Below, piece after piece: positions 27,901 to 35,890 of a stretch of DNA of 64,000 nt (its first letter is position 1; the number at the start of each line of letters is the position of its first letter). The DNA is from Bradyrhizobium sp. ORS 375. Lineage in GTDB: Bacteria > Pseudomonadota > Alphaproteobacteria > Rhizobiales > Xanthobacteraceae. The position numbers were made by a program, and so were the translations under genes. The notes beneath the pieces are model-generated. The model ran no database searches. It worked only from the letters and a program-made list of their open reading frames with translations, and had not been told where the DNA came from. The stretch is taken from positions 28,235 to 92,234 of the forward strand of contig NZ_CAFI01000420.1 of the NCBI RefSeq assembly GCF_000239775.1, read 5' to 3'.

Positions 27901-30022
27901 CATAATCGATCAGGATGTTGCCGTCGATGGAGGTCTCGCTTGACGTCGAGCCGACCGGCGACAACGCTGCGAGCCATGGCTCCTCGGCTATCACGCCATG
28001 CGCTGCGGCGAGCGCATCGAGATCGTTCGCAAACTTATCCGCGCCCTCCGGATCGAGCTGCTCGATGGCCTCGCGGGCCAACCGTCCGTCGCCGCTGTTC
28101 TCTATCCGTTGAAGGTCCAGATGCAGACGCGTCAGAGCTGCGGCGTCAGGAAGAGCCGCGATGTCCGGCTGCTGGTCGTCGAGATATCCGAGATCATCAC
28201 CAAGTCGCAGCCGCGCTGCCCGGGCCTGGTCGACCGCCGCCACGATCAGGTCGGTCTCGCCCAGAAATCGCAGGGGCCGATCGGCGAACCATGCATAGGT
28301 CTCGCGATCGGCGATCAGGGTTGCCAAGGCATCGAGCGGCAGGCCCGAGCTGCCTGAGCGCAGCATCGTGCGGTTGGCAATGTCGGTGACCTCATCGTCG
28401 AGTCGGGCAATCTCGCGGCTGGCCGCGATGATCTCGCGCTCGAGTTCGTTGACGTGCTCGGCCTGATCGTGCAGGTCCGTCGTGTCGATGATCGACAGCA
28501 GTCTGCTGACGACGCTCTCGGCGTGCTTCAACACGTCCTTGTCGGAGCCGGTCAGATCGACGGTGAGGTCGCGGACGGGCAGGGGCAGCTTCTCGGAGAG
28601 CAGCGACAGCCCGGCTTCGCTGCGAGATACGACGAGCACCCGCAGCCCCAGCGCGAGATGATGACAGACCACGTTGGCGATCGCCGACGCCCGATCGCTC
28701 GCAATTGCGCCCTTCACGACAAGCCCGTCCGACCGTTGAAGCTGGCGCACCATCTCCATCTGGTCGGAGTTCGTCGGCAGCGGAAAGAACAGATCGCCGC
28801 GGTCGGCTGCAATCTGCGCCGCGGGCGCGATGTCGATCGGGTCGCCGATTACGCCAGGGAGACGCCGCCGCGTGCCGTCGTTGGAGTCGTCCGGAGTCCC
28901 GCGCAGCAGGTGAGCCAATGCAGCCAGACAACCTTCGTTGCCCGGCATGTAGTCCAATGCGCGCTTGAGGCGCCTGATGTCGCGCAGCAAGAGCGCGTCG
29001 GAGCGCGGTCGCGCAAAGATCACCCATCGATCGGAGACGACCAGTTGTTCGTTTTCCTCGGGCAGCAGCAGCGCCGAGTCCGGCATGGTCGGACAGTAGA
29101 TGCCCTGCGGGTCGAGCTGCGACCCGATGGCGCTCAGGATCGGCTCGAAGCTTGCGGGCTGGAATGGCGACAGCTCGGCGCCGCGCTCGAGCAACTGCTC
29201 GGCCGTGTTGCCCGCCAGCTTGGCTGCCGGCGTGAGCGGCTCGAACGCCTTCAGATTGGCCGTTGCTCCGACCATGCGCGGCCGGATCCGGATCTCGGCC
29301 TCGGAGCTGTCGAGGACCTCGATCTCGACGAGACGTTCAAGCAGCGGCAGGTCGAGCTCGCGGCCATGACGCCGCCATCGGGACACGCCGATGCCCCAGA
29401 CGATCTCGTAGTTCGCGTCGTTGCGCGCGGCACCGGTCACCCGGGCCATCTCGCATAGCCTGCGGTGAAGCGCGATGGTCCGGCGGCGGGGCCGTTCGGC
29501 TGCCGCCCACGCCGCCCATGAGCCGGCGAGATAGCGATCCAGACGCTCGACGATGTCCGGGCGTTGCTCCAGGTGCAGGCGCACGGTCCAGAGCGCCGCG
29601 GACGCCGAGTGGCCGACTGCCGCCGCGCAGTGCTCGGGGCGCGCGTGGCCAGCGGCGATCAGCTGCTCCTTGTCCGCCGTCGGCACGGTGACCGTGACAC
29701 GCTGCCGAACCAGTGGACGCCGGTCTGGATCAGACGGAACGTCGATCCACATCCTGATGTCGGAATCGACCTCCGGCGGGCCGATAGCGGCCAAGTGCTC
29801 TACCGCCAGCCAGACAGGACCGTCTGCGTCGAACGTGTTGTGAGTGACGCCGGGCAGGTTCTCGAGTTCGTGCTGATGAAAGGCAAAACGCTGTCCGCCC
29901 GCGAGCTGGTGGTCGGACAAGCGTCCGACGACCCGGGCGTCTTGAAGGATCACCTCGGCGAGACGGCCGAGAACGTCCTGCAACGGTCCGACCGTTGGCT
30001 CCAATCGATGGACCGCGTTCAT
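24995..30022 (-). CDS. Giant membrane-anchored SF1 helicase-like protein with inactivated ATPase motifs
   Basis: This is a 1675-residue protein. Residues 190-420 match the N-terminal part of large bacterial AAA/SF1 helicases (NYEIVWGIGVSRWRRHGREL, DRWVIFARPRS). At 438-446, where they have GPPGTGKT, this one reads GAIASDRAS, followed by a normal IANVVCHHLALGLRVLVVSR. Motif II at about 1111-1118 is LVVIDHAS instead of DEAS. Helicase domain 2 stops near REHARRDEP (about 1201). A disordered linker then leads to one membrane helix (about 1416-1433) and a 160-residue periplasmic-type domain ending at 1675. ATP hydrolysis is therefore unlikely; a scaffold or sensor role is inference. The ATG at 30022 has AGGGAGG upstream. 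The next gene, the FGE-like TM protein, starts 37 bases after the stop. Confidence 0.82.
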   Translation of the reverse strand: MNAVHRLEPTVGPLQDVLGRLAEVILQDARVVGRLSDHQLAGGQRFAFHQHELENLPGVTHNTFDADGPVWLAVEHLAAIGPPEVDSDIRMWIDVPSDPDRRPLVRQRVTVTVPTADKEQLIAAGHARPEHCAAAVGHSASAALWTVRLHLEQRPDIVERLDRYLAGSWAAWAAAERPRRRTIALHRRLCEMARVTGAARNDANYEIVWGIGVSRWRRHGRELDLPLLERLVEIEVLDSSEAEIRIRPRMVGATANLKAFEPLTPAAKLAGNTAEQLLERGAELSPFQPASFEPILSAIGSQLDPQGIYCPTMPDSALLLPEENEQLVVSDRWVIFARPRSDALLLRDIRRLKRALDYMPGNEGCLAALAHLLRGTPDDSNDGTRRRLPGVIGDPIDIAPAAQIAADRGDLFFPLPTNSDQMEMVRQLQRSDGLVVKGAIASDRASAIANVVCHHLALGLRVLVVSRSEAGLSLLSEKLPLPVRDLTVDLTGSDKDVLKHAESVVSRLLSIIDTTDLHDQAEHVNELEREIIAASREIARLDDEVTDIANRTMLRSGSSGLPLDALATLIADRETYAWFADRPLRFLGETDLIVAAVDQARAARLRLGDDLGYLDDQQPDIAALPDAAALTRLHLDLQRIENSGDGRLAREAIEQLDPEGADKFANDLDALAAAHGVIAEEPWLAALSPVGSTSSETSIDGNILIDYARDASSLLSLRAGFLVRPVEMPADAFVSEELLRTVERLAAGERPFAAFSLSGRALKQTLDTIRVAGFAPKSAADWAHVRDHLTWRRHLHSLDVRWRSLAAELGAPTPEPNPSHSLTGHERLVRSVEVALVAATLARRNILATASKLPLLEAEIAGLLYDGQRLTALASAIRSTAVRIGKQRNELIRLDELFEGCGAIAARVRAEVLSQIGRDEVDADDLAIRWNAIRTWLHGLHERRHDIELINELHEAMTEAGAPAFARRLKTEPAVADGEDQVLLADWMMAWNWAVLMHQTEGLGQQRLLQDLSDQRVTLETRLRRLFEQVVVARMHLALAQSAGSAVRQAFTRFMTTWRKMAATCSGPSAFRLRQVAREALESCHEGIPCQLMPTWRVAEQLPARLGAFDLVVIDHASQSDLRELTVLLRGRKVLAMGEDHPAKEMIGQGQRISELHGATGSGGPTGLGGVPAFIRQLMPPKAVLCDLLELLFPDRMIRLREHARRDEPVALPMASSPLPIVRPQAPVVGADAAASSGSTSALPTRPSRPAYSLEDEIATVAENLSLARQEQRAPSTTLMQRPAPDWLRSRAESDMATSQAHAARRTAYDGAADDATVSSFETSAPSLPPWIDQDAAMADAERQPGTQTTLASDDAAKAFVGTPAKEPETPESTTSATVERGRDAAVIEHPPLSARRDPALEHAALPRRALRRRIMAAAAVVTVAMVGASIYWQPAAGRLATAWQTVTSQVAVSWNAASPAAALPAGTEPRKVTAERMTPDAKSTAARDGASATTGSAVEPIISHAVLYQEDPQDPLGKRYLGKVTWRVERAAGSVPASIKGDVEIDKQMKATLSLRPNKEADMPASHILEVKFNWPDDPGHAGVDTLKGVSMKAREAGRGSALSTLTAKVTPEFFMIALSANEVDKTRNVLLLKGKEWIDIPIVYNGGSRAVLAIEKGADGERAFADAFTAWGQ

Positions 30023-30941
30023 GGTGCCTCCCTGATCATAGCGGCGACTAAGCGGAGCAGTCGGCTCACTCTCAAGTCTCATTCCCGACGTTCATCCCGC
30101 CCGACCGTCAACAGCGGCAAGGGCAGCTACGAGCATCGAAGCAAAATGCATGTGCTCATTATTCGATGATTGCGTGACCAAGGTGATGCCGTGCTTCCGC
30201 GAGGAAATACTAGCGATTGTCAGCTAGGCCACACTAATCGACTGCCAATAGGGTCACGCAATGCGGCGTAATGATGGGAGGGCCCGTTGGGGTCCCATTC
30301 TCGAAAAAATATCGCCAACTGATTTGTTGGTGTTTCGAAAATTTCTTCCGTGGGTTGCTGTGAGGCTGTTTAGAATCTCTTTAAACGCGCGATTTCTTCT
30401 CGGGCCAGACTGCCACGATCGGATTCGGTAGGTATTCGCCTGCGCCACGAGCCTCATGGCGTCGGCGGGGCATGCGTCGTCTCGCCGCAATCCCCAGCGC
30501 GATCACTCGCGCTTTGTCGCCGAATTCCAGCATGTCGACCGAGCTGTGCCACCAGCTGACCGCAATTTCTTTCGGAGTGCGGCCGTCGTTGGCAAAGTGT
30601 GGCATCGCCTGCCCCGTCACGCTGCACGCCTGCGAAACGTAGCTTCAGGCTCGAGCGATCGGCGCGCCCCATAGCCGACCTCCACCGGAAGATAATTAGT
30701 AGCGACTGAAGGAGCTTAGCCGCCCGCCTCGCGGTGCGGGCGCGTCCCGATCGCGGCTGGCGTTCGTAGTCCGGCGGCGGGCGCCGTCAAAGTGCTGACA
30801 CGAGAGCATCGTCGGCGAGCCCAAGTATCGACATCGCCGGCTTCTAGCGCGAATGGCTCGCAGTCGCGCGCGAACTCACTTTTCACGACTGCGCGGGTTG
30901 AGGGATGCACGTCCGCGCATCATTATGGGGAGGATTGACTG
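30023..30941. other. Long intergenic region, no gene recognised
   Basis: This stretch of about 0.9 kb lies between the divergently transcribed pseudo-helicase and porin genes. Short frames exist (for example minus strand 30381-30620, 79 codons), but none has a convincing ribosome site, domain or coding character. It contains one perfect 11-base inverted repeat at 30169-30262 and an AT-richer patch near 30300-30390. It probably holds both promoters and decayed sequence. Confidence 0.5.
30169..30262. repeat. 11-base inverted repeat flanking 72 bases
   Basis: ATTGCGTGACC at 30169-30179 and its exact reverse complement GGTCACGCAAT at 30252-30262 bracket 72 bases that code for nothing recognisable. 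The arms could be terminal repeats of a tiny decayed element or a pair of regulator half-sites upstream of the pseudo-helicase gene. Confidence 0.45.
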
Positions 30942-32777
30942 ATGGTCTTGATTAGCTGCGCCGGGAGAGGCGCAGGAGGCGCCGTCTCATCAAACGGCAG
31001 TGCGCTGAGTATCGACAGGAGCAGCGAGCCACTTCGCGGCCGCAGCATGTCGCTCTCATCCCTGCTCGCCGCGGCATCTATACTTGCGTTGAGCGCGGCG
31101 GCGGCCCAGGCTGCCGACGCCGGGGCATCGCGGTCAGCGGATGCGGCTGCCGTCAAGGCGCTGATGGCGAAGATCGAGTCCATGGAGCAGCGCATCAACA
31201 CGCTTCAGGTCGAGCTCAAGGATGCCAAGGCGAAGAAGCCTGCCGGTATTGGGCAGTCCGCGTCGCTTGCGTCGCGGACTCCGTCCAGCACGGTCGCTCT
31301 GACTGGCGCGAAGGATGCGCGTGGCGGAGCCGTGAAGGCGTCCGACAATGCGTCCACTGCGTTCAAGCCGGTCAGCAACGCCATGGCGCTCGCCGACCCG
31401 AAGGACGTCAATGCCGCCAACTCGAAGACGGCCGATGCTCCGCAATCGTCATCCCCGGCGTCCCGGCTGGCCGCGGCGTTCGCGGATTCGGATCCGAAGC
31501 CGAGATTCCTGCCAGCGGCCGATTTGAAGGCCCCTCCGCCAGCGTCCGCGAAGGATCTGTTCGGCGCGGCACCGACGCCGGTGCCCGGCATGCGGATCGG
31601 CATGTATGGCGAGATCAAGATGGGCTCGGTGCAAAACCCGGCGGCCAACGGCCAGTGGCAGAACGGGTTCGACATGGCGCGCCTGGTGCTGCTGCCGACC
31701 TACCAGGTCAACGACTACATCACGTTCAATGCCGAGCTTGAGTGGGAGCACGGCGGCATCGCGATCGACGCCGACGATAAGCTTCACGGCGCCATCGAGG
31801 TCGAGCAGGCCTTCTTCGACGTGAAGTTCAACGACCACTTCACCTTGCGATCGCCGGGCATCGACCTGATCCCGATCTCGTTCACCAACCTGTATCACGA
31901 GCCGACGCTGTTCTACAGCGTGCAGCGGCCCCAGCTCGCCAACGGCCTTGTTCCGACGACATGGTACGCTCCCGCCGTCGGCTTCTACGGCAAGATCGTC
32001 GACGGCCTGAACTATCAGTTCCAGGCCAGCCAGAGCGCCGAGGATTTCGGCGACGACTTCGACCATCGCGGCGACAATGGCCGCATCAACCCCGGAGGTT
32101 ATGGAGCGGGAATCAACGGCGCGGAGGCGCTCAAGCTTGCGCGCGCTCCGATCGGCGACTTCCGGCAGCTTAGCAACGAGCTCGCTTATACATTGCGGCT
32201 CAGCTATACGCCGTCGTTCCTTCCCGGCTTTGCCGGCAGCTCGGCGATCTATTACTCGCCGAACGTGACGCCGCGCGGCGCTTATGCCACGCAGCCGGAT
32301 GGCACAGAGACGCCGCTCGGCAAGAACGCAATGACGATCTTCAATACGGAAGCGCGATATCGCGTTCCCAACACGGGCCTCGAGCTGAGGGGTGAGTATG
32401 CCTATGTGCATTTCTCCAACCCCGAGAATCTGCGCGCCAACAACGATCTCGACGAGACCAACAACGTCGGCAAGAGCATGTGGGGCTATTCGGCCGAGGT
32501 CGCCTACCACTTCAGGGCGCCGAACGACTACGACATCGTGCCGTTCTATCGCTACACGCGGCAGAACTTCCAGACGTCGGGCATGCTCGGATCCGATCTC
32601 ACCGCCGGGCTCAACAACGTCACGGGCAGCGGCGACATGACGTTCCACGACGTCGGCCTCGCCATCTTCCCCAATCCAAGCCTGGTCTACAAGCTCAACT
32701 ACACCAAGGTCATCGACCACAGCGCGACCGGCGCCATGTCTGACCGGATTCTCGCGGGTGTCGGCTGGCTCTGGTAG
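30942..32777 (+). CDS. Outer-membrane porin-like beta-barrel protein
   Basis: This is a 611-residue exported barrel. The ATG at 30942 has GGGGAGG eight bases upstream, giving a long signal with its hydrophobic core at SLLAAASILALSAAAAQA. An internal ATG at 31047 would give a shorter signal but lacks a ribosome site. A short coiled coil (ALMAKIESMEQRINTLQVEL) suited to trimerisation or peptidoglycan contact is followed by a Ser/Ala/Lys-rich linker and then a barrel from about residue 220 (MRIGMYGEIKMGSV) to the terminal aromatic GVGWLW. The architecture resembles DcaP/phosphate-selective porins. The substrate is unknown. It directly precedes the type II secretion operon. Confidence 0.82.
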   Translation: MVLISCAGRGAGGAVSSNGSALSIDRSSEPLRGRSMSLSSLLAAASILALSAAAAQAADAGASRSADAAAVKALMAKIESMEQRINTLQVELKDAKAKKPAGIGQSASLASRTPSSTVALTGAKDARGGAVKASDNASTAFKPVSNAMALADPKDVNAANSKTADAPQSSSPASRLAAAFADSDPKPRFLPAADLKAPPPASAKDLFGAAPTPVPGMRIGMYGEIKMGSVQNPAANGQWQNGFDMARLVLLPTYQVNDYITFNAELEWEHGGIAIDADDKLHGAIEVEQAFFDVKFNDHFTLRSPGIDLIPISFTNLYHEPTLFYSVQRPQLANGLVPTTWYAPAVGFYGKIVDGLNYQFQASQSAEDFGDDFDHRGDNGRINPGGYGAGINGAEALKLARAPIGDFRQLSNELAYTLRLSYTPSFLPGFAGSSAIYYSPNVTPRGAYATQPDGTETPLGKNAMTIFNTEARYRVPNTGLELRGEYAYVHFSNPENLRANNDLDETNNVGKSMWGYSAEVAYHFRAPNDYDIVPFYRYTRQNFQTSGMLGSDLTAGLNNVTGSGDMTFHDVGLAIFPNPSLVYKLNYTKVIDHSATGAMSDRILAGVGWLW

Positions 32778-32883
32778 CGGCATGACGAGAGCGTGGGCCG
32801 CTGTCGGTACGCAGCGGCCATCGTCCTCATCCACAGCCAATGACCCGGGACGAAGGGCATCGCGCTTCGCCCCGGGGCCGCAG

Positions 32884-35253
32884 ATGAGAAATGACTTGGA
32901 AGATCGGGTGGGCGGGCGAGTGGTACATAAAGCTGATTTTGGCTCCGGTCGGCCGCGATGTCGCACGCTCGTCGCGCTGTCTTTGGTGGCGATGGCGTTG
33001 GCGGGCTGCAATCCGGCGACGCTCGGGAGCGACAATCGGGGCGACGACGTGCTCGACAAGGTCGGGCGGCTGGATCTTTCGCCGCGCTATCCGAGGCAGG
33101 TCATGCCGGAGCAGTCGCCGGCGGCGCGACGGGCCCGCGCGGAGATCTATGGCGGCAACGACGACCCCAGAGACGCGCGCGCGGAGGTGCCGGCGGCAAC
33201 GTCGCTTCCGGTGCAGCAGGCTGCGGCCCATTCGCAGGCGGTGGGGAACGGCTTCGAGTTGAACTTCGAGAACACGCCGATCGCAACGGTCGCCAAGGTC
33301 GTGCTCGGCGACGTGCTCGGCGTCGGCTACACCATCGATCCGCGCATCCAGGGTACGGTGAGCCTGTCGTCGGTACGTCCGGTGCCCAAGTCGGACGTCG
33401 CCTACGTGCTCGAGAATGCATTGCGACTGGCCGGGACGGCGCTGGTCCGCGATAGCTCCGGCTATCGTCTGATCCCGCTGGGCGAGGCGGTTGGTGCGGG
33501 GAATGTCGATGCTCCCGGCGCCACGGCGGAGCCCGGCTACGGCATCACGGTGCTTCCGCTGCAATACGTCTCGGCGCCGACGCTGTTGAAGCTGCTGGAC
33601 AGCTTCGCCCTCAAGCCCGGCACCGTGCGCGCAGATCCGGGCCGCAACGTCCTTCTGATTCAGGGCACCGGCTCCGAGCGACGCACCGCCGTCGACGCCG
33701 CGCTGAGCTTCGACGCGGATTGGATGCGCGGCCAGTCGGTCGGGATCTTCCCGATCGCGAACGGCAATCCGGAGCCTATCGTCGCCGAACTCGAGAAGAT
33801 CATGGACACCGGTGACAGCGGTCTCGGCCAGAACATGGTCAAGTTCCAGGCGGTCAGTCGCATGAACGCGGTGATGGTCATCAGCCGCAAGCCGGCGCTG
33901 CTGCGCACCGCCGAGACCTGGATCAAGCGCCTCGATACCGGCAACACGCTCCGCAACAGCGTCCACGTCTACCGCGTCAAATACGGCGAGGCTCGCCAGA
34001 TGGCGCGGGTGTTGAATGAGATGTTCACCGGCAATTCGGGCGCGGCGGCCGACGCGTCGTCGACCGAGCTCGCCCCTGGATCGGGAGTCTCATCGAGCTC
34101 GAGCAGCGAGCGGCTGTCGGCCGCGGGCGCGACAGCGTCTGCCGGCTTCTCGGGGGCGCAGCAGGGCAACAACGGACTGGTCGCCAATCGCGGTTTCAAC
34201 GGCACGCCGCCGCCGACTCCGGTCGGCCTTGATGCCGGTTCGGATGCGCGCGCCTCCTCAACCGGAGGCAAGCCGCTGATGGACGGCGTCCGCATCACGC
34301 CCGATGTGGTCAACAACACCCTGCTGATCTACGCCGACCGTGAGAACTACCGCATCATCGAAGCTACGCTGCGACAATGCGACCGGCCGCAGTTGCAGGT
34401 CGCGATCGATGCCACGATCGCCGAGGTCACGCTCAACGACAATCTGAACTACGGCGTCCAGGCTTTTCTGACCAGCAAGAACCTGGGCTTGCGGCCCGAT
34501 CAGGGCTCGCTGCTGAACACCAGCTCGACGTCGGCGCCGGCAACGGTCGCCTCGGCCGCCGGGACGATCACCAACGCGTTCCTGAACCGCGCCTTCCCGG
34601 GATTCAATTTCCTGATCGGATCGGAATCGCAGCCAAGCGCGATCCTGAGCGCATTGCACACCGTCACCGACGTGAAGGTGTTGTCCAATCCGTCGCTCGT
34701 GGTGATCGACAATCAGGCGGCGACGCTGCAGGTCGGCGACCAGGTCCCGGTCTCGACCGGCAGCGCTACCGTGCTGACGACGAACAACACGATTGTGAAC
34801 ACGATCGACTATCGCAACACCGGAATCATCCTGCGGGTTGCGCCGCGGGTGAACGAAAACGGCAATGTGCGGCTGGAGATCGAGCAGGAGATCAGCAACG
34901 TCTCGCCGCAGACCGCCAATAGCCTCACCCCGACGGTCGCGCAGCGGAAGGTCAAGAGCTCCGTCGCGGTGGCCAGTGGCCAGACCGTGCTGCTGGCCGG
35001 CCTCATCAGCGAGACCCATCAGGGCACGCGCAACGGCGTCCCCGGCCTCGACCAGATCCCGGGGCTGGGCGAGCTGTTCAGCAACAATGACCGTAGCCGC
35101 GGACGAACCGAGCTGATCATCTTCATCCGTCCGCAGATCATCCGTGACGGCACGGATGCGCATTATGTCGCCGAAGAGCTGCGCTCGAAGCTGCGCGGCA
35201 CGATCAGGCCGGTGTCGACCAGCGCGCTGCAGACGCCGCGGAGCAATCGATGA
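32884..35253 (+). CDS. gspD: Type II secretion secretin GspD
   Basis: This 789-residue outer-membrane channel carries a lipoprotein signal with lipobox LAGC (Cys42). N-domains follow (FELNFENTPIATVAKVVLGD, then a SLSSVRPVPKSDVAYVLENA N0/N1-type region), with a Ser/Gly-rich insert at about residues 385-450. The C-terminal secretin domain has the VPVSTGSATVL and GLISETHQGTRNGVPGLDQI signatures, ending TELIIFIRPQIIRDG. I start it at the ATG at 32884, immediately before the basic signal peptide; longer frames begin in the porin gene and have no signal. It opens the gsp operon and overlaps the Sel1 gene by ATGA. Confidence 0.95.
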   Translation: MRNDLEDRVGGRVVHKADFGSGRPRCRTLVALSLVAMALAGCNPATLGSDNRGDDVLDKVGRLDLSPRYPRQVMPEQSPAARRARAEIYGGNDDPRDARAEVPAATSLPVQQAAAHSQAVGNGFELNFENTPIATVAKVVLGDVLGVGYTIDPRIQGTVSLSSVRPVPKSDVAYVLENALRLAGTALVRDSSGYRLIPLGEAVGAGNVDAPGATAEPGYGITVLPLQYVSAPTLLKLLDSFALKPGTVRADPGRNVLLIQGTGSERRTAVDAALSFDADWMRGQSVGIFPIANGNPEPIVAELEKIMDTGDSGLGQNMVKFQAVSRMNAVMVISRKPALLRTAETWIKRLDTGNTLRNSVHVYRVKYGEARQMARVLNEMFTGNSGAAADASSTELAPGSGVSSSSSSERLSAAGATASAGFSGAQQGNNGLVANRGFNGTPPPTPVGLDAGSDARASSTGGKPLMDGVRITPDVVNNTLLIYADRENYRIIEATLRQCDRPQLQVAIDATIAEVTLNDNLNYGVQAFLTSKNLGLRPDQGSLLNTSSTSAPATVASAAGTITNAFLNRAFPGFNFLIGSESQPSAILSALHTVTDVKVLSNPSLVVIDNQAATLQVGDQVPVSTGSATVLTTNNTIVNTIDYRNTGIILRVAPRVNENGNVRLEIEQEISNVSPQTANSLTPTVAQRKVKSSVAVASGQTVLLAGLISETHQGTRNGVPGLDQIPGLGELFSNNDRSRGRTELIIFIRPQIIRDGTDAHYVAEELRSKLRGTIRPVSTSALQTPRSNR

Positions 35254-35777
35254 GGCGGGGCTCGAGGATTGCCGTCGCCATCCTGACCTTCGTCTTCGGC
35301 GCGGCGACGGCCGATGCCCGGCCGCGCGGAGACGGATGGGCGGCCTTCGCGCGCGGTGATTATGTCCGCGCCGCCGCGTTGCTGGCCCCGCTGGCGCAGC
35401 GCGGAGACCCGCGCGCGATGACGGCGCTCGGCTACATGTACGACAACGGCTTCGGCGTTCCGCAGTCCTACGAAGCTGCCGTCGAGCTCTACATTGGCGC
35501 GGCGGAGAGCGGCGAGCCGACGGCGCAGCACCTGTTAGGGCTGAGCTACGACAAGGGACATGGCGTGACCCAGGATCACGTGCTGGCCTACAAATGGTTG
35601 AGCCTCGCAGCGGCCGCGGCGCCTGGTCGTCGACGCGAACCCTACCTGCGCATCCGCAACGCGGTTGCCTTCAAGATGTCACTCGATCAGGTCGTCGAGG
35701 GCCAACGCCTGGCGCTCGAATGGCAACGCGGTCAGCCGCATGGAATTGGCCCGACCGCGCCCGCATCCGGTTTGTAG
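35250..35777 (+). CDS. Exported Sel1-repeat protein in T2SS operon
   Basis: This 175-residue protein has a signal peptide (AVAILTFVFGAATADA) and two to three Sel1/TPR-like repeats: GDPRAMTALGYMYDNGFGVP, GEPTAQHLLGLSYDKGHGVT and a partial third. Sel1 repeats form alpha-solenoids that mediate protein contacts. Being translationally coupled to gspD (ATGA overlap) suggests a periplasmic helper of the secretin or of substrate recognition (inference). It is not a canonical Gsp component. The 113-base gap to gspE is the only sizeable gap early in the operon. Confidence 0.85.
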   Translation: MRRGSRIAVAILTFVFGAATADARPRGDGWAAFARGDYVRAAALLAPLAQRGDPRAMTALGYMYDNGFGVPQSYEAAVELYIGAAESGEPTAQHLLGLSYDKGHGVTQDHVLAYKWLSLAAAAAPGRRREPYLRIRNAVAFKMSLDQVVEGQRLALEWQRGQPHGIGPTAPASGL

Positions 35778-35890
35778 TTGTTCTAAGTCGCGGATCTCAT
35801 AAGCGTCATCTTTGCCGCCGAGAACAAGACGTTTGTCAATGCTGCCCTCCGCAATGAGGGGATCGACAACGATCTGCCACGGGACGCGCC

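Noticed and set aside
30381-30620. 79-codon minus-strand frame in the 30-31 kb gap
   Set aside because: No ribosome site, no domain; cannot be distinguished from chance.
30942-31046. Starting the porin at the internal ATG 31047
   Set aside because: That start lacks a ribosome site, whereas GGGGAGG precedes 30942 at good spacing; kept as an alternative only.
31449-33059. 536-codon minus-strand frame under the porin and gspD start
   Set aside because: Composition of an antisense shadow; the plus strand has a signal peptide, barrel and lipobox.
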